This document shows, in pieces, positions 16,043 through 24,570 of a DNA stretch of 64,000 nucleotides. Location: contig NZ_CABVIR010000009.1 of NCBI RefSeq assembly GCF_902498065.1, positions 214,786 through 278,785 of the forward strand, in the 5' to 3' direction. How positions within the stretch are numbered: the stretch's first letter is position 1; each line of letters starts with the position of its first letter. The DNA comes from Pseudomonas fluorescens. GTDB lineage: Bacteria; Pseudomonadota; Gammaproteobacteria; Pseudomonadales; Pseudomonadaceae. The notes below the pieces were generated by a model. It had not been told where the DNA came from, ran no database searches, and worked only from the letters and a program-made list of their open reading frames with translations. A program made the position numbers and the translations under genes.

Positions 16043-16923
16043 ACGCTGCGCAACATGCGCCAGAGCGCAAGGCTGCCCACCAGCTGCAGGCCGAACGCCG
16101 TTGCGAGCATGATTCGCCCGGAATCGTCGTGCCACATGGCGAGCAAATAGTGAGGATTGGCCATCAGGAAATAGCCGGCCAGGCCAATAGGCAAACAGCC
16201 CAGTACCCACGCCGTGACGCGGGTTTCACCGGTCATGGCGCTGAGCTGGCGCGCAGCCTGTTCGCGTTCGCGGATCATTTTTATCAGGTTCTCCAGCAGC
16301 TCGCTGGCGTTGCCGCCGTAGCGATGGTTGACCTTCAAGCCGAGGGCAAACAAATGCAGTTCGTCTTTTTCATACAACCTGGCGAGGTCGGAAGCGGCGT
16401 CCGGCAAACTGACCCCCAATTGCACGTTGCGTTGCACCCGGCCCATGGCCTGTTTCAATGGATGTTCCGCAGTCTCGATGGCGCCCAGCACCGCATCCGC
16501 CAACGTTCGCCCGGACTTCAGGCTGCGCACCGCGTGATCGAGTAGCTGCGGCAGTTGTTCGATCATGCGTTTGAGCCGGCGCTGATAACGCCAACTGACA
16601 TACAACCGCACCGCCAAGGGCGGCACCAGCAACAGCAGCAGGGCGCCGATCCAGCTGCCGACGGCAAAACCGAGCAGGATGCCAAACACCCAGAGTGTCA
16701 GCCACAGGCCGATGCGCTCGGTGGGGCGGCCGAGGCCTGCGCGTAAAAACGCCCGTTCCAGGCCGGTCCACGAGGATTTCTCGACCACTCGCTGCGGCTG
16801 CTCGTGGGCCAGTCGATCAAGGACCCGATCGGTCCCGGACTGGCGAATACCGCGATAGAACAAGCGCACCGACAACCCGAACAAACCCAGGCAGACGAGG
16901 ATGAGCAGCAGCGGTTTGAGCAT
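16039..16923 (-). CDS. tadB: Inner-membrane platform protein TadB
   Basis: 294 aa. N-terminal membrane anchor (LLLILVCLGLFGLSVRLFY), two central helices near residues 85-120 and two at the C-terminus flank a GspF-type cytoplasmic domain with QLPQLLDHAVRSLKSGRTLA and LKVNHRYGGNASELLENL. Paralogue and partner of TadC. It starts 10 nt after the tadA stop and overlaps tadC by 4 nt. Confidence 0.9.
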   Translation of the reverse strand: MLKPLLLILVCLGLFGLSVRLFYRGIRQSGTDRVLDRLAHEQPQRVVEKSSWTGLERAFLRAGLGRPTERIGLWLTLWVFGILLGFAVGSWIGALLLLLVPPLAVRLYVSWRYQRRLKRMIEQLPQLLDHAVRSLKSGRTLADAVLGAIETAEHPLKQAMGRVQRNVQLGVSLPDAASDLARLYEKDELHLFALGLKVNHRYGGNASELLENLIKMIREREQAARQLSAMTGETRVTAWVLGCLPIGLAGYFLMANPHYLLAMWHDDSGRIMLATAFGLQLVGSLALWRMLRSV

Positions 16924-16933
16924 GCCGGGGCCT

Positions 16934-18214
16934 TCAATACGCGGAGGGAGAAAGCGCCGACTCGCGGCGCAGTTTGTCGCCAGCGGGGTTGACCGCCTCG
17001 CGCAGGAAACCGAACCCGCCGCGCCGGTCGAGACGGAACAGGGTGTTGGTGACGTAGACGTCGTCGCGGATGCCGATCACCTCCACCACTTCGCTGACAC
17101 AGCGGCGGCCATCGGGCATGCGCGTCAACTGAATCACCACGTCCAGCGCCGCGCAGATCATTTGCCGCAGGGTCCGTTCGGCGATGGTGCGGCCGGTCAG
17201 GCCGACCAGCGTTTCCAGGCGCAACAGCGCATCCTGGGCGTTGTTGGCGTGCACGGTGCTCATGGAACCGTCGTGGCCGGTATTCATCGCGGTGAGCACA
17301 TCGACCACTTCGACGCCGCGAATCTCGCCGAGGATGATCCGGTCGGGACGCATCCGCAGGGCGTTGCGGATCAGGTCGCTGGCCTTCACTTCGCCGTGGC
17401 CCTCGGCATTCGGCGGCCGGGTTTCGAGGCGCACGACGTGCGGGTGGCCGAGTTGCAGTTCGGCCACGTCCTCGATGGTGACAAGCCGTTCGTGCGGGCT
17501 GATCAACTGGCTGAGGATGTTCAGCAACGTGGTTTTGCCGGTGCCGGTGCCACCGCTGATCAGGATGTTGCAGCGTTTGCCCACGGCCTCCTGAATGAAC
17601 TCCAGGATCGCCTGATCGATGGTTTGCATCGCCATCAGGTCGGTGCTTTTGAGCATGTCTTTGCGGAATTTTCGAATCGACAGGCACGGGCCGTCGAGGG
17701 CGATCGGGGGAATGATCGCGTTGACCCGGCTGCCATCCGGCAAGCGCGCATCGACCATCGGCGATGACTCGTCCAAGCGTCGGCCGAGGGGGGCGAGGAT
17801 CCGCTGCATCACGCGTTCGACGTGATGCGCGTCGATAAAACGCAGGTCGCTCTGATGCAGGACGCCGTCGCGTTCGACGAACACCCGATGCGGCCCGTTG
17901 ACCAGGATTTCGCTGACCGCCGGATCGCGCAGCAGCACTTCCAACGGTCCGAAACCGGTGAGCTCATCGACGATTTCTTCGGCCAGACGCTCCATCTCAT
18001 AGCGGGAAATCGCCAGGTGCAAACGGGCGATGTACTCGGCTACTTTGTCGATGACGAACTGCGACAACACTTGCCGCGAGCCTTCCAGCAGGTTTTTTCC
18101 CGACTCTTCAATGGCGTCGATGATGTAGCGGTGCAGCACCAGTTTGAGGCCTTCGTGGTCCGTGTTGCCAGTGGTGGTGCGCACCGGAGCGCCGAACAGT
18201 TTTTCGCCGTTCAT
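16934..18214 (-). CDS. tadA: Flp pilus assembly ATPase TadA (CpaF family)
   Basis: 426 aa secretion ATPase. Walker A GGTGTGKTT at about residues 218-226, Asp box TIEDVAELQL, Walker B-type ILGEIRGVEVVDVLTAM and His box GHDGSMSTVHANN; the N-terminal domain carries EILVNGPHRVFVERDG. It powers assembly, and in some systems retraction, of Flp pili. The start ATG at 18214 overlaps the tadZ stop (ATGA). Confidence 0.95.
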   Translation of the reverse strand: MNGEKLFGAPVRTTTGNTDHEGLKLVLHRYIIDAIEESGKNLLEGSRQVLSQFVIDKVAEYIARLHLAISRYEMERLAEEIVDELTGFGPLEVLLRDPAVSEILVNGPHRVFVERDGVLHQSDLRFIDAHHVERVMQRILAPLGRRLDESSPMVDARLPDGSRVNAIIPPIALDGPCLSIRKFRKDMLKSTDLMAMQTIDQAILEFIQEAVGKRCNILISGGTGTGKTTLLNILSQLISPHERLVTIEDVAELQLGHPHVVRLETRPPNAEGHGEVKASDLIRNALRMRPDRIILGEIRGVEVVDVLTAMNTGHDGSMSTVHANNAQDALLRLETLVGLTGRTIAERTLRQMICAALDVVIQLTRMPDGRRCVSEVVEVIGIRDDVYVTNTLFRLDRRGGFGFLREAVNPAGDKLRRESALSPSAY

Positions 18215-19407
18215 GGCGTGCCCCTCAAGCGGGTGAACCAGCCCGCCTTGGGTTTCGTCAGGCCTTCGGAGCGCCTGGCCAGGCATTCGCCGAGGTTCCG
18301 CAGGCTTTGGGTCAGGCCTTCGCGGGGGGCCAGTTCAAACAGGGTGACGCCCTGGTTTTTGGCATTGAGGCGTACTTCCGGGCTGTAGGCGAGCGTTGCG
18401 ATGACTTCCATGCCGAAGCTTTTACCCAGGGTTTCCGAGTCCGGCGCGACGTTGCGCAGGTAGCGGTCCACCAGCAGTCGGGCGTGATCGAGCTTCATGC
18501 CTTTTTCGCGCCAGAGGGTGAGCAGGGCCAGATTACGGCGGCAGTCGATCACGTTCTGGTCGGTGTACCAGATCAACTTGTCGCAATGGCTGACAAAGGT
18601 GCGCAAGGCTTCACTGTCGGACTGGCCGGTGAGGTTCACCACGATGTGCTGGAAGTGTTGGCGCAAGGCGCTGAGCAACATGTACAACTCGGCGGCGCTG
18701 GTGTGGTCCAGGGGCTCATCGTTATTGGCATAGGCGAGGATTCGCAGCCCGGCATCACAGCTGGTGAACGCGCTGTCGATCAGCGTCGCATCGAGGCGCC
18801 GCAAATGCCGCAGGGCATCGCCGAAGTGAAACGAGCTTTCCAGGCCGAGCAGTGCCAGGCTGTCGCCGCGTGGCAGGCCAAGGTCGAGCAACAGCGTTTG
18901 CTGCCCACTCTTCTGCACCACTTGCGCCATGTGGGTGGCAAGCAGTGCCCCGTCGGCGTTGCTCTGCACGCCGTAGAGCACGGTCAACCCGCCCAGTTGT
19001 GTATTCGGCGCCACCGACGGCATGCGTTTGCTCAGCCGGCGCACCAGGCCGGCGACCTCACTGGAGCGCGAGCCATACGCGACGAAATCCCGGGCCCCGG
19101 CGCGCATCGCATTGAGTACCAGCTGATTGTCCATGCCGTCGCCCAGCGCGACGATCGCGAGCATCGGTTTGGCTTCCAGCGCACCTTCGATCAATGCGCT
19201 CTGGGCCACCACGTGTTCACGATCGAGGCCGACGAATACCAGGGTGGCGAAGGTCACGTCCACCAGCGCCAGCAACTCGTCGAGGCTGCCGCCACCGGCG
19301 CTGACCACCTGGCCCAATGGCGCGAGGGCGCCTTGCAGCCACTCAAGGTCGGTGCTGTTGCGTGTAATCGCGAGGAAGGTCTGACTCAGGCTTGGACTCT
19401 GGCTCAT
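18211..19407 (-). CDS. tadZ: TadZ/CpaE-like localisation protein with a degenerate ATPase site
   Basis: 398 aa. The N-terminal 130 residues resemble an atypical receiver domain (LVFVGLDREHV, LVLNAMRAGARDFVAYG), followed by a MinD/ParA-like domain. At the expected deviant Walker A loop the sequence is YGVQSNADGALLATHMA, with no signature Lys, so ATP binding is doubtful. The later boxes TLLLDLGLPRGDSLALLG and the C-terminal lysine-poor region are otherwise family-like. TadZ positions the pilus machine at the cell pole. It overlaps rcpA and tadA by 4 nt on either side. Confidence 0.87.
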   Translation of the reverse strand: MSQSPSLSQTFLAITRNSTDLEWLQGALAPLGQVVSAGGGSLDELLALVDVTFATLVFVGLDREHVVAQSALIEGALEAKPMLAIVALGDGMDNQLVLNAMRAGARDFVAYGSRSSEVAGLVRRLSKRMPSVAPNTQLGGLTVLYGVQSNADGALLATHMAQVVQKSGQQTLLLDLGLPRGDSLALLGLESSFHFGDALRHLRRLDATLIDSAFTSCDAGLRILAYANNDEPLDHTSAAELYMLLSALRQHFQHIVVNLTGQSDSEALRTFVSHCDKLIWYTDQNVIDCRRNLALLTLWREKGMKLDHARLLVDRYLRNVAPDSETLGKSFGMEVIATLAYSPEVRLNAKNQGVTLFELAPREGLTQSLRNLGECLARRSEGLTKPKAGWFTRLRGTP

Positions 19408-20675
19408 TGCGATAACCCGCTGCGTTTGTCGAAGTTGCCGTTTTCGAGGAAGTACAGGCGATACCAGTTCGGGTCGTAGTTGCGCAGTTTTTCCCCGGGC
19501 AACGAGGGCAACTGTGCGTTGGCGGCCAGCGGTTGCACCAGGTGCGGCGTGACAATCATCAGCAGTTCGCGTTCTTCGCGCTTGAGCTGAGAGTTGCGGA
19601 AGAACGCACCGAGAATCGGAATATCGCCCAGCCCGGGAAACTTGCTGACTTCGGACGCGTTGTGCGTGCTGATCAAACCGCTGATGACGAAACTCTCGCC
19701 GTCGGCCAGCGAGATGCTGGTGTCGGTGCGGCGAATGGTGAACGCCGGCACGGTGGTGCCGCCGATGGTCACGCCGTTGTTGTAATCCAGTTCGCTGACT
19801 TCCGGTGCCACTTTGAGGGCGATGCGGTCGTGGCTGACCACGGTCGGCGTGAGCGTCAGGCGGATACCGAACTCCTTGTATTCGATGGAGTAGCTGTTGC
19901 TGTTGGCGCTGGGCACGGGGATCGGGATTTCACCACCCGCGAGGAAACTCGCACTCTGTCCGCTGAGGGCCACCAGGCTTGGTCGCGCCAGGGTGTAGGC
20001 GAAGCCGCTGCCTTCCAGGGCGTTGACGATACCGAGGAATTTGCTGCTGCCACCGCCCCAGACAATGTTGAAGCTGTCGTTGAGCAAGGGAATGCTCGGC
20101 GCCGCGATACGTGGATCGATATTGAACAGCGGCACGACGCCCGGCGTGACGCCGGTGTTGGGTACCGTGCCAGGGGCGCCGAAGAGAAAGTTGTTCGAGG
20201 CCTTGCCGAAAATCGAGGTGCCGGCCTCTTTCAGTTTGGTCCGGCTGACTTCGACAAAGCGGATATCGGTCTGCACTTGCGACGGCAGCAACGGGTTATC
20301 GGACGGCAGTTGCGTGGCAGTGGTCATGGCCGCCGTGGCCCGCCCCTGAACGAACACCATGCTCTGGCGCGGTGCGCTGGCGCAGGCTGTCCAGACCATC
20401 AGGCTGGTGGCGCCGGGCGCCATACCAGTGAGCAAAAAGGCTTGGTTGCCATTGACACGCACGTCGGCGATTTTCGGATCGCCCACGGCCACTCGCGTGA
20501 TCGCCACCGGGGCCTGCACCTCCTTTTGCAGCCCTTCTCCGACTTCCAGCACTGCCGGCAATGCCGCGAGTGCGGCGCAATTTCCAACGGCGGCGAACGT
20601 CGCCGTCAGCGGCAGTCCGCTTAACAAAGTGACCCATAGCAGGCCTTGAAACATGGGCATGGAACGTCTGCGCAT
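19404..20675 (-). CDS. rcpA: Outer-membrane secretin RcpA/CpaC
   Basis: 423 aa. Signal peptide (WVTLLSGLPLTATFA), an N-terminal T2SS-type domain with VGDPKIADVRVNG, then the secretin domain with VQTDIRFVEVSRTKLKEAG, LAGGEIPIPVP, LTPTVVSHDRIALKVAPEVS and the closing FPGLGDIPILGAFFRN. It forms the outer-membrane pore of the Flp pilus. ATG 20675 is taken as the start; internal Met residues at 20660 and 20654 are possible. It follows rcpC after 21 nt. Confidence 0.93.
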   Translation of the reverse strand: MRRRSMPMFQGLLWVTLLSGLPLTATFAAVGNCAALAALPAVLEVGEGLQKEVQAPVAITRVAVGDPKIADVRVNGNQAFLLTGMAPGATSLMVWTACASAPRQSMVFVQGRATAAMTTATQLPSDNPLLPSQVQTDIRFVEVSRTKLKEAGTSIFGKASNNFLFGAPGTVPNTGVTPGVVPLFNIDPRIAAPSIPLLNDSFNIVWGGGSSKFLGIVNALEGSGFAYTLARPSLVALSGQSASFLAGGEIPIPVPSANSNSYSIEYKEFGIRLTLTPTVVSHDRIALKVAPEVSELDYNNGVTIGGTTVPAFTIRRTDTSISLADGESFVISGLISTHNASEVSKFPGLGDIPILGAFFRNSQLKREERELLMIVTPHLVQPLAANAQLPSLPGEKLRNYDPNWYRLYFLENGNFDKRSGLSQ

Positions 20676-20696
20676 TTAGATGCGTCCTTGCACGAT

Positions 20697-21647
20697 TCAG
20701 GGAGTTTGTTGCGTGATTTCGTTGCCGCGAATGACTTCCACACTCGACTTGCGCGGTGCTGCGACGATGCTGCTGGTGGTGATGGGCTTGGGCGCGGGCG
20801 TCATGGCCAATTGGTTGAACTGGATCAGCTCGCGGTTGGTGTCGGCGAGGTTGGCCGAAGCATCGCTTTCGCCAGCCCAGTAACGGGCCAGGCGTTTCTC
20901 CTCGGCGCTGCGTACCGCCAGGCGCAACACCCCGGCCTGAGCCGCAAGCATCAGACGACTCAAGAGTGCTTCGGGAACGGCGAGCACCACCGTCCGCGCG
21001 CTGACGCGCGACTGTTCCTGCTTGAGCTTTTCTTCGCTGCTGTGCGCCGGGCTGGCGGGTTGGCCGTCGTTGGTCAGCCCCAACTGCTCGCCGACCGCGA
21101 GTACGCGCAGGGCCGGGACCACCAATTGAGCCGATGGCTGCGGGTTGTTGCTGTCCAGACGCAAAAACAGCAGCACATCTACATAATCCCCCGGCGTCAG
21201 TTGCCCTCCAGCATTGATAACTTCATCGACGGCCACGGCGAGGGCGCGCTCATCGGGGCGAATCATTCGCGCCAGTTTGCTGCCGGCCTCGAAGCTTTCG
21301 TCATTGAGCCAGGTGCCGGCGGCCAGGGCGCGCCAGGTCGTCTTTCCGATGGCTTGATCGATCCGGCTCAGGCTGCCGGCGGGGACGATGGCGAGTTTTT
21401 CCACGGCCACGTCGGCTGCGGTGATTTGCTCGAACGGCGCGAGGTCCCGCAGCAGTACTACCACCGGATGACGGGTGGGATCCTCGACGGAAGCAGGTGC
21501 CTGTGGGGTGGGATCGGACGAACCCCTGTCAACTTGCGCGACAGGTTCGGCAGTGGGTTGACGGCTTAGCGTCAGGCCCCAGTAACCGGCAATCAAGGCG
21601 CCCACCAGCAGCACGCCGGCCAGGCCCAGGGTGACACGACTGTTCAT
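20697..21647 (-). CDS. rcpC: Flp pilus assembly protein RcpC/CpaB
   Basis: 316 aa. Single N-terminal membrane anchor (VTLGLAGVLLVGALIAGYWG) followed by a SAF domain (LAPFEQITAADVAVEKL, PAGSLSRIDQAIGK, LAVAVDEVINAGGQLTPGDYVDVL) that may contact peptidoglycan or support the secretin. The ATG at 21647 has GGGAGAG upstream. It is the first gene of the leftward rcpC-to-DUF3613 operon and diverges from flp. Confidence 0.9.
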   Translation of the reverse strand: MNSRVTLGLAGVLLVGALIAGYWGLTLSRQPTAEPVAQVDRGSSDPTPQAPASVEDPTRHPVVVLLRDLAPFEQITAADVAVEKLAIVPAGSLSRIDQAIGKTTWRALAAGTWLNDESFEAGSKLARMIRPDERALAVAVDEVINAGGQLTPGDYVDVLLFLRLDSNNPQPSAQLVVPALRVLAVGEQLGLTNDGQPASPAHSSEEKLKQEQSRVSARTVVLAVPEALLSRLMLAAQAGVLRLAVRSAEEKRLARYWAGESDASANLADTNRELIQFNQLAMTPAPKPITTSSIVAAPRKSSVEVIRGNEITQQTP

Positions 21648-21963
21648 AACGGCTCTCCCTTTCCTGCTGCTCAAACAACCTCGTCTTTTCCAACGAGACA
21701 ACTTCTCAAACAGGCAGCTATGAACTTGAACTATTTCGCTATTTGACGGTAGCGCAGCTAGAGCGAAACGCCATTACTGCTTTGAAAATAACTGGCGAAG
21801 GGCGCAAAGCATGCGGTTTTTTTAACGTCAACGAAAGGGCTAGTACTTTAGTGATAATTCGTTTTTACAGTTGTTGGCAGGGGGAATGCCGACAATGCTG
21901 ATGCTGGCATAGGGGAATCATGTTGCGACAGCGCAACACCCGCCGCCATCAAGGAGAAATGTC
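21648..21963. promoter_or_regulatory. Divergent rcpC / flp control region
   Basis: 316 nt without a gene, AT-richer than its surroundings, separating the leftward tad operon from flp. On the flp side, GATAAT at 21853-21858 is a good -10 without a consensus -35, as expected for an activator-dependent promoter. Just before it, TAGTACTTTAG (21841-21851) resembles TTAGTCCTTAG upstream of the lipoprotein adhesin gene. PprB is the obvious candidate activator. AAGGAG at 21952-21957 is the flp ribosome-binding site. Confidence 0.5.
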
Positions 21964-22173
21964 ATGTCCTTCACCAAGCTCGCTCAGAAGATCAAATCCG
22001 AAATCGCTTTTTACAAAGGTTTGGCAAAAGACACTGAGGGGGCTTCAGGTATCGAGTACGCGATTGTTGCGGCGATGGTGGCTGTAGTCATTGCGGGGCT
22101 CAGTGCGGGAATGGGCACGACGATCACGACTATCTTTGGAAAAATCACCACGGCATTGGGTGGCACTCCGTAA
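21964..22173 (+). CDS. flp: Flp type IVb pilin
   Basis: 69 aa prepilin. The leader ends at G26 and is followed by ASGIEYAIVAAMVAVVIAG, giving Glu +5 and Tyr +6, the Flp consensus; the mature pilin would be 43 aa. FppA should cleave it. A strong AAGGAG lies 7 nt before the ATG, and a long AT-rich control region precedes it, as expected for a highly expressed pilin. It is the only major pilin gene in the locus. Confidence 0.95.
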   Translation: MSFTKLAQKIKSEIAFYKGLAKDTEGASGIEYAIVAAMVAVVIAGLSAGMGTTITTIFGKITTALGGTP

Positions 22174-22227
22174 GTTGCCGCAATTAAAAAATCCAACGTT
22201 AGCGATAGTTCATTCCAGGTGTTGCCT

Positions 22228-22641
22228 ATGAACGCGCCCGCTGTTGCGCGCCAACAACTTCTGCTGGTCGATGACGAGGAAGATGCGTTGCTTGAACTGG
22301 CAGAGTTGCTGGAGGGCGAGGGTTTTGATTGCCTCACCGCCACGTCGGTCAAGCTCGCGCTGCACCACCTGACTCGTCACCCCGATATCGCGTTGGTCAT
22401 CACTGATCTGCGGATGCCGGAGGAGAGCGGCATGTCGTTGATCAAGCGGTTGCGCGAGCACACGTCGCGTCAGCATTTGCCGGTGATTGTGACGTCGGGG
22501 CATGCGGACATGGAGGACGTCAGTGACATGTTGCGCTTGCAGGTGCTCGACCTGTATCGCAAGCCGATTTATCACGTGCGGTTGCTGGAGACGTTGAACA
22601 CTCTGTTTCCGCAACCACGGCTGAATCTGGCGAGTCCTTAG
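22228..22641 (+). CDS. Stand-alone response regulator receiver protein
   Basis: 137 aa, receiver domain only: LLLVDDEEDALLELAELLEG with the acidic pair, phospho-Asp in VITDLRMPEESG, Thr/Ser in VIVTSGHADM and Lys in LYRKPIYHV. No output domain follows, so it works by protein contact or as a phosphate sink. It lies 54 nt after flp on the same strand. PprA is a kinase without its own receiver, so this protein may share that phosphorelay; that is inference. Confidence 0.88.
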   Translation: MNAPAVARQQLLLVDDEEDALLELAELLEGEGFDCLTATSVKLALHHLTRHPDIALVITDLRMPEESGMSLIKRLREHTSRQHLPVIVTSGHADMEDVSDMLRLQVLDLYRKPIYHVRLLETLNTLFPQPRLNLASP

Positions 22642-22765
22642 CAATCCCCCCAACACCATCGGACCCTGTCGGCGCTGCGGAGTGACGCTTCGACTTGCCA
22701 GCGATGACGTCCTGAAGTCCCAATCGCTCAGCCTTTGCGGTTTCTGCAGGGGCGGGGTGCCCGGC

Positions 22766-24433
22766 CTACAACTGATAACTGAAACTGATGCTGTACCTCG
22801 GCTTGCGATTGAACGTATCCAGCGCCTCATCCGACATCGGCTTGGCCGCTTCAAGCGCGATGTTGTAGTACTTCGCGTCGCCAAATCGCAATCCGACCGC
22901 CGCCGAGGACAGGTTGTTGCCCTTGATCGGCAACTCGTTGAACCAGGTCCTGGCGCGATCCATCACCACATAAGGTTGCAGCACCCTGACCCAATTGCCG
23001 TCGCGGTTGAAGCTGTAGTTCAGCTCATACGCCACGCCCCAACCCTTGTCGCCCGAGGCCTGGTCATCGGGGTAGCCGCGGCCGAAGTTCTGTCCGCCGA
23101 AAACCGCGCGTTCACTTTCGGGCAAGGTGTCGTCGCTCCAGTACAGCGCGGCCGAAATCACTCCCTGCCAGTTGTCGAAAAACTTGTCGCTCTGCACCCC
23201 TGAGAACCGCAAGCGAAAGAAGTCCAGGTCTAGCTCAGGGTTGTTGGTTTTTGCTCCCATGCCGTCGATGCCCTGATACAGCCCGCCGCTGAGAATGCGC
23301 AGTTGTTTTTCATCGGCCTTGCGCCAGTCGCTTTCGAAGGCGAGGGCGCGAATGTCGGTGCGTTCCTCAAGGGTCAGCGGGAAGCCGACGACCTGATAAC
23401 GCGTCTTGTCGTTGACCGCGTACAACCGCGCACCAGCGCCGAGCAGCTCGTTGGGCGAAGCAATGAACGGGTGACTGAAGCCAATGGAGTAGCGATCGTT
23501 TTCCCGGTGCGGTTTGAGTTCGATGCCGTTGTCCAGTTGCACGTTGGTGCCCGGGTCGGCGCGGTAACGCGAGGCGGACAAGGCCAGCTGCGTGCCTTCT
23601 GCGTTGAGGAACTGGTTGTAGTCCAGGCGGTAGTAATGCTCATCGTCGTCCCCGGGTGGAAACAGTCCGCTGAGGCTCAGTTGTTCACCCATGGCCGTCT
23701 GCGAGTTGCTGCTCGCGCCGAGCAAGGCCTGGGTGCCGTTGCGGTTGTCCTCGGTCGCACTCAGTGAGCTGGTAAACGGCTTGCGACTGGCCTGGGCAAC
23801 GAGGTAAGCCGCGCCGTCGGTGGTGCCCGGCGGCGGCACTTGTGCCTGCAAGGTCACGCCGGGAATGCGGCTCATCAGCGTGGTGTAGCGCTCGAAAGTC
23901 TTGCGCGTCAGGGGGCGCTCGGTTTGCAGTTTGGCCACCAGTTTGTCGAGCAGACCCTTGACCCGCCCGACGTCGCCCTGCAACCGGTAATCCTTGATGT
24001 AACCCTCCACCAGCACCACGCGCACCACGCCATTGTCGAACGACTGTTGAGGCAGAAACGCGTAGGACAGTAGATACCCGTCCTGTTGATAGCGACGCGT
24101 GATGCTGCGGGTGGCTTCGATCAGATCGGCGAGGCTGGTTTCGTGGCCGAGCAACGGCTGGAAGAGCGTTGCCAGTTCGCCGAGCGGGTAAATCGTCCCG
24201 CCTTCGATCTGCACGGTTTTGAGGGTGACTTTGGTACCCATCATCAACGGTTGGCCCTGGGTCGCTCCGGGCTCCGGCACTTGCAGCGGCGCAGCGGTCG
24301 GGCGGTAGGCGTCGGCGGGGAGGTTCGGGACAGGGAGGTTGCGAATGGTTTCGTTGCTGTTGAGAAAACTCGGAAGGGTGTCTGCAAAGGTACAGGTACT
24401 GACGGTGAGCAACAGCAAAGACGCAACGCGCAT
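22766..24433 (-). CDS. TpsB-family outer-membrane transporter (ShlB/FhaC/HecB type)
   Basis: 555 aa. Signal peptide (MRVASLLLLTVSTCTFA), a proline-rich linker, a first POTRA domain (TLKTVQIEGGTIYPLGELA, residues about 70-150) and a second, then a 16-strand barrel with LSGLFPPGDDDEHYYRLDYN, VFGGQNFGRGYP and a C-terminal aromatic strand ending PRYSISFSYQL. This is the two-partner secretion pore (Omp85 superfamily). ATG 24433 has GGGAG upstream; a TTG six codons earlier is less likely. It follows the lipoprotein gene by 137 nt, and no classical TpsA with an N-terminal haemagglutination domain is nearby. Confidence 0.9.
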   Translation of the reverse strand: MRVASLLLLTVSTCTFADTLPSFLNSNETIRNLPVPNLPADAYRPTAAPLQVPEPGATQGQPLMMGTKVTLKTVQIEGGTIYPLGELATLFQPLLGHETSLADLIEATRSITRRYQQDGYLLSYAFLPQQSFDNGVVRVVLVEGYIKDYRLQGDVGRVKGLLDKLVAKLQTERPLTRKTFERYTTLMSRIPGVTLQAQVPPPGTTDGAAYLVAQASRKPFTSSLSATEDNRNGTQALLGASSNSQTAMGEQLSLSGLFPPGDDDEHYYRLDYNQFLNAEGTQLALSASRYRADPGTNVQLDNGIELKPHRENDRYSIGFSHPFIASPNELLGAGARLYAVNDKTRYQVVGFPLTLEERTDIRALAFESDWRKADEKQLRILSGGLYQGIDGMGAKTNNPELDLDFFRLRFSGVQSDKFFDNWQGVISAALYWSDDTLPESERAVFGGQNFGRGYPDDQASGDKGWGVAYELNYSFNRDGNWVRVLQPYVVMDRARTWFNELPIKGNNLSSAAVGLRFGDAKYYNIALEAAKPMSDEALDTFNRKPRYSISFSYQL

Positions 24434-24570
24434 AGGACACTCCCTGTTCAATTCGCTACATCATTTGGATCTTCGTGTTCCAAAGAAAGGGCGGAAGACT
24501 CATGCGAATCTTCCGCCTCCAACCAAGCGTAGGCGCTGTAGGTAAGGCCGTCGAATCGGCCAGGTGCAAT

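Noticed and set aside
16698..17687. 329-codon frame overlapping tadA and tadB
   Set aside because: Arg/Pro-rich out-of-frame reading of two well-identified genes.
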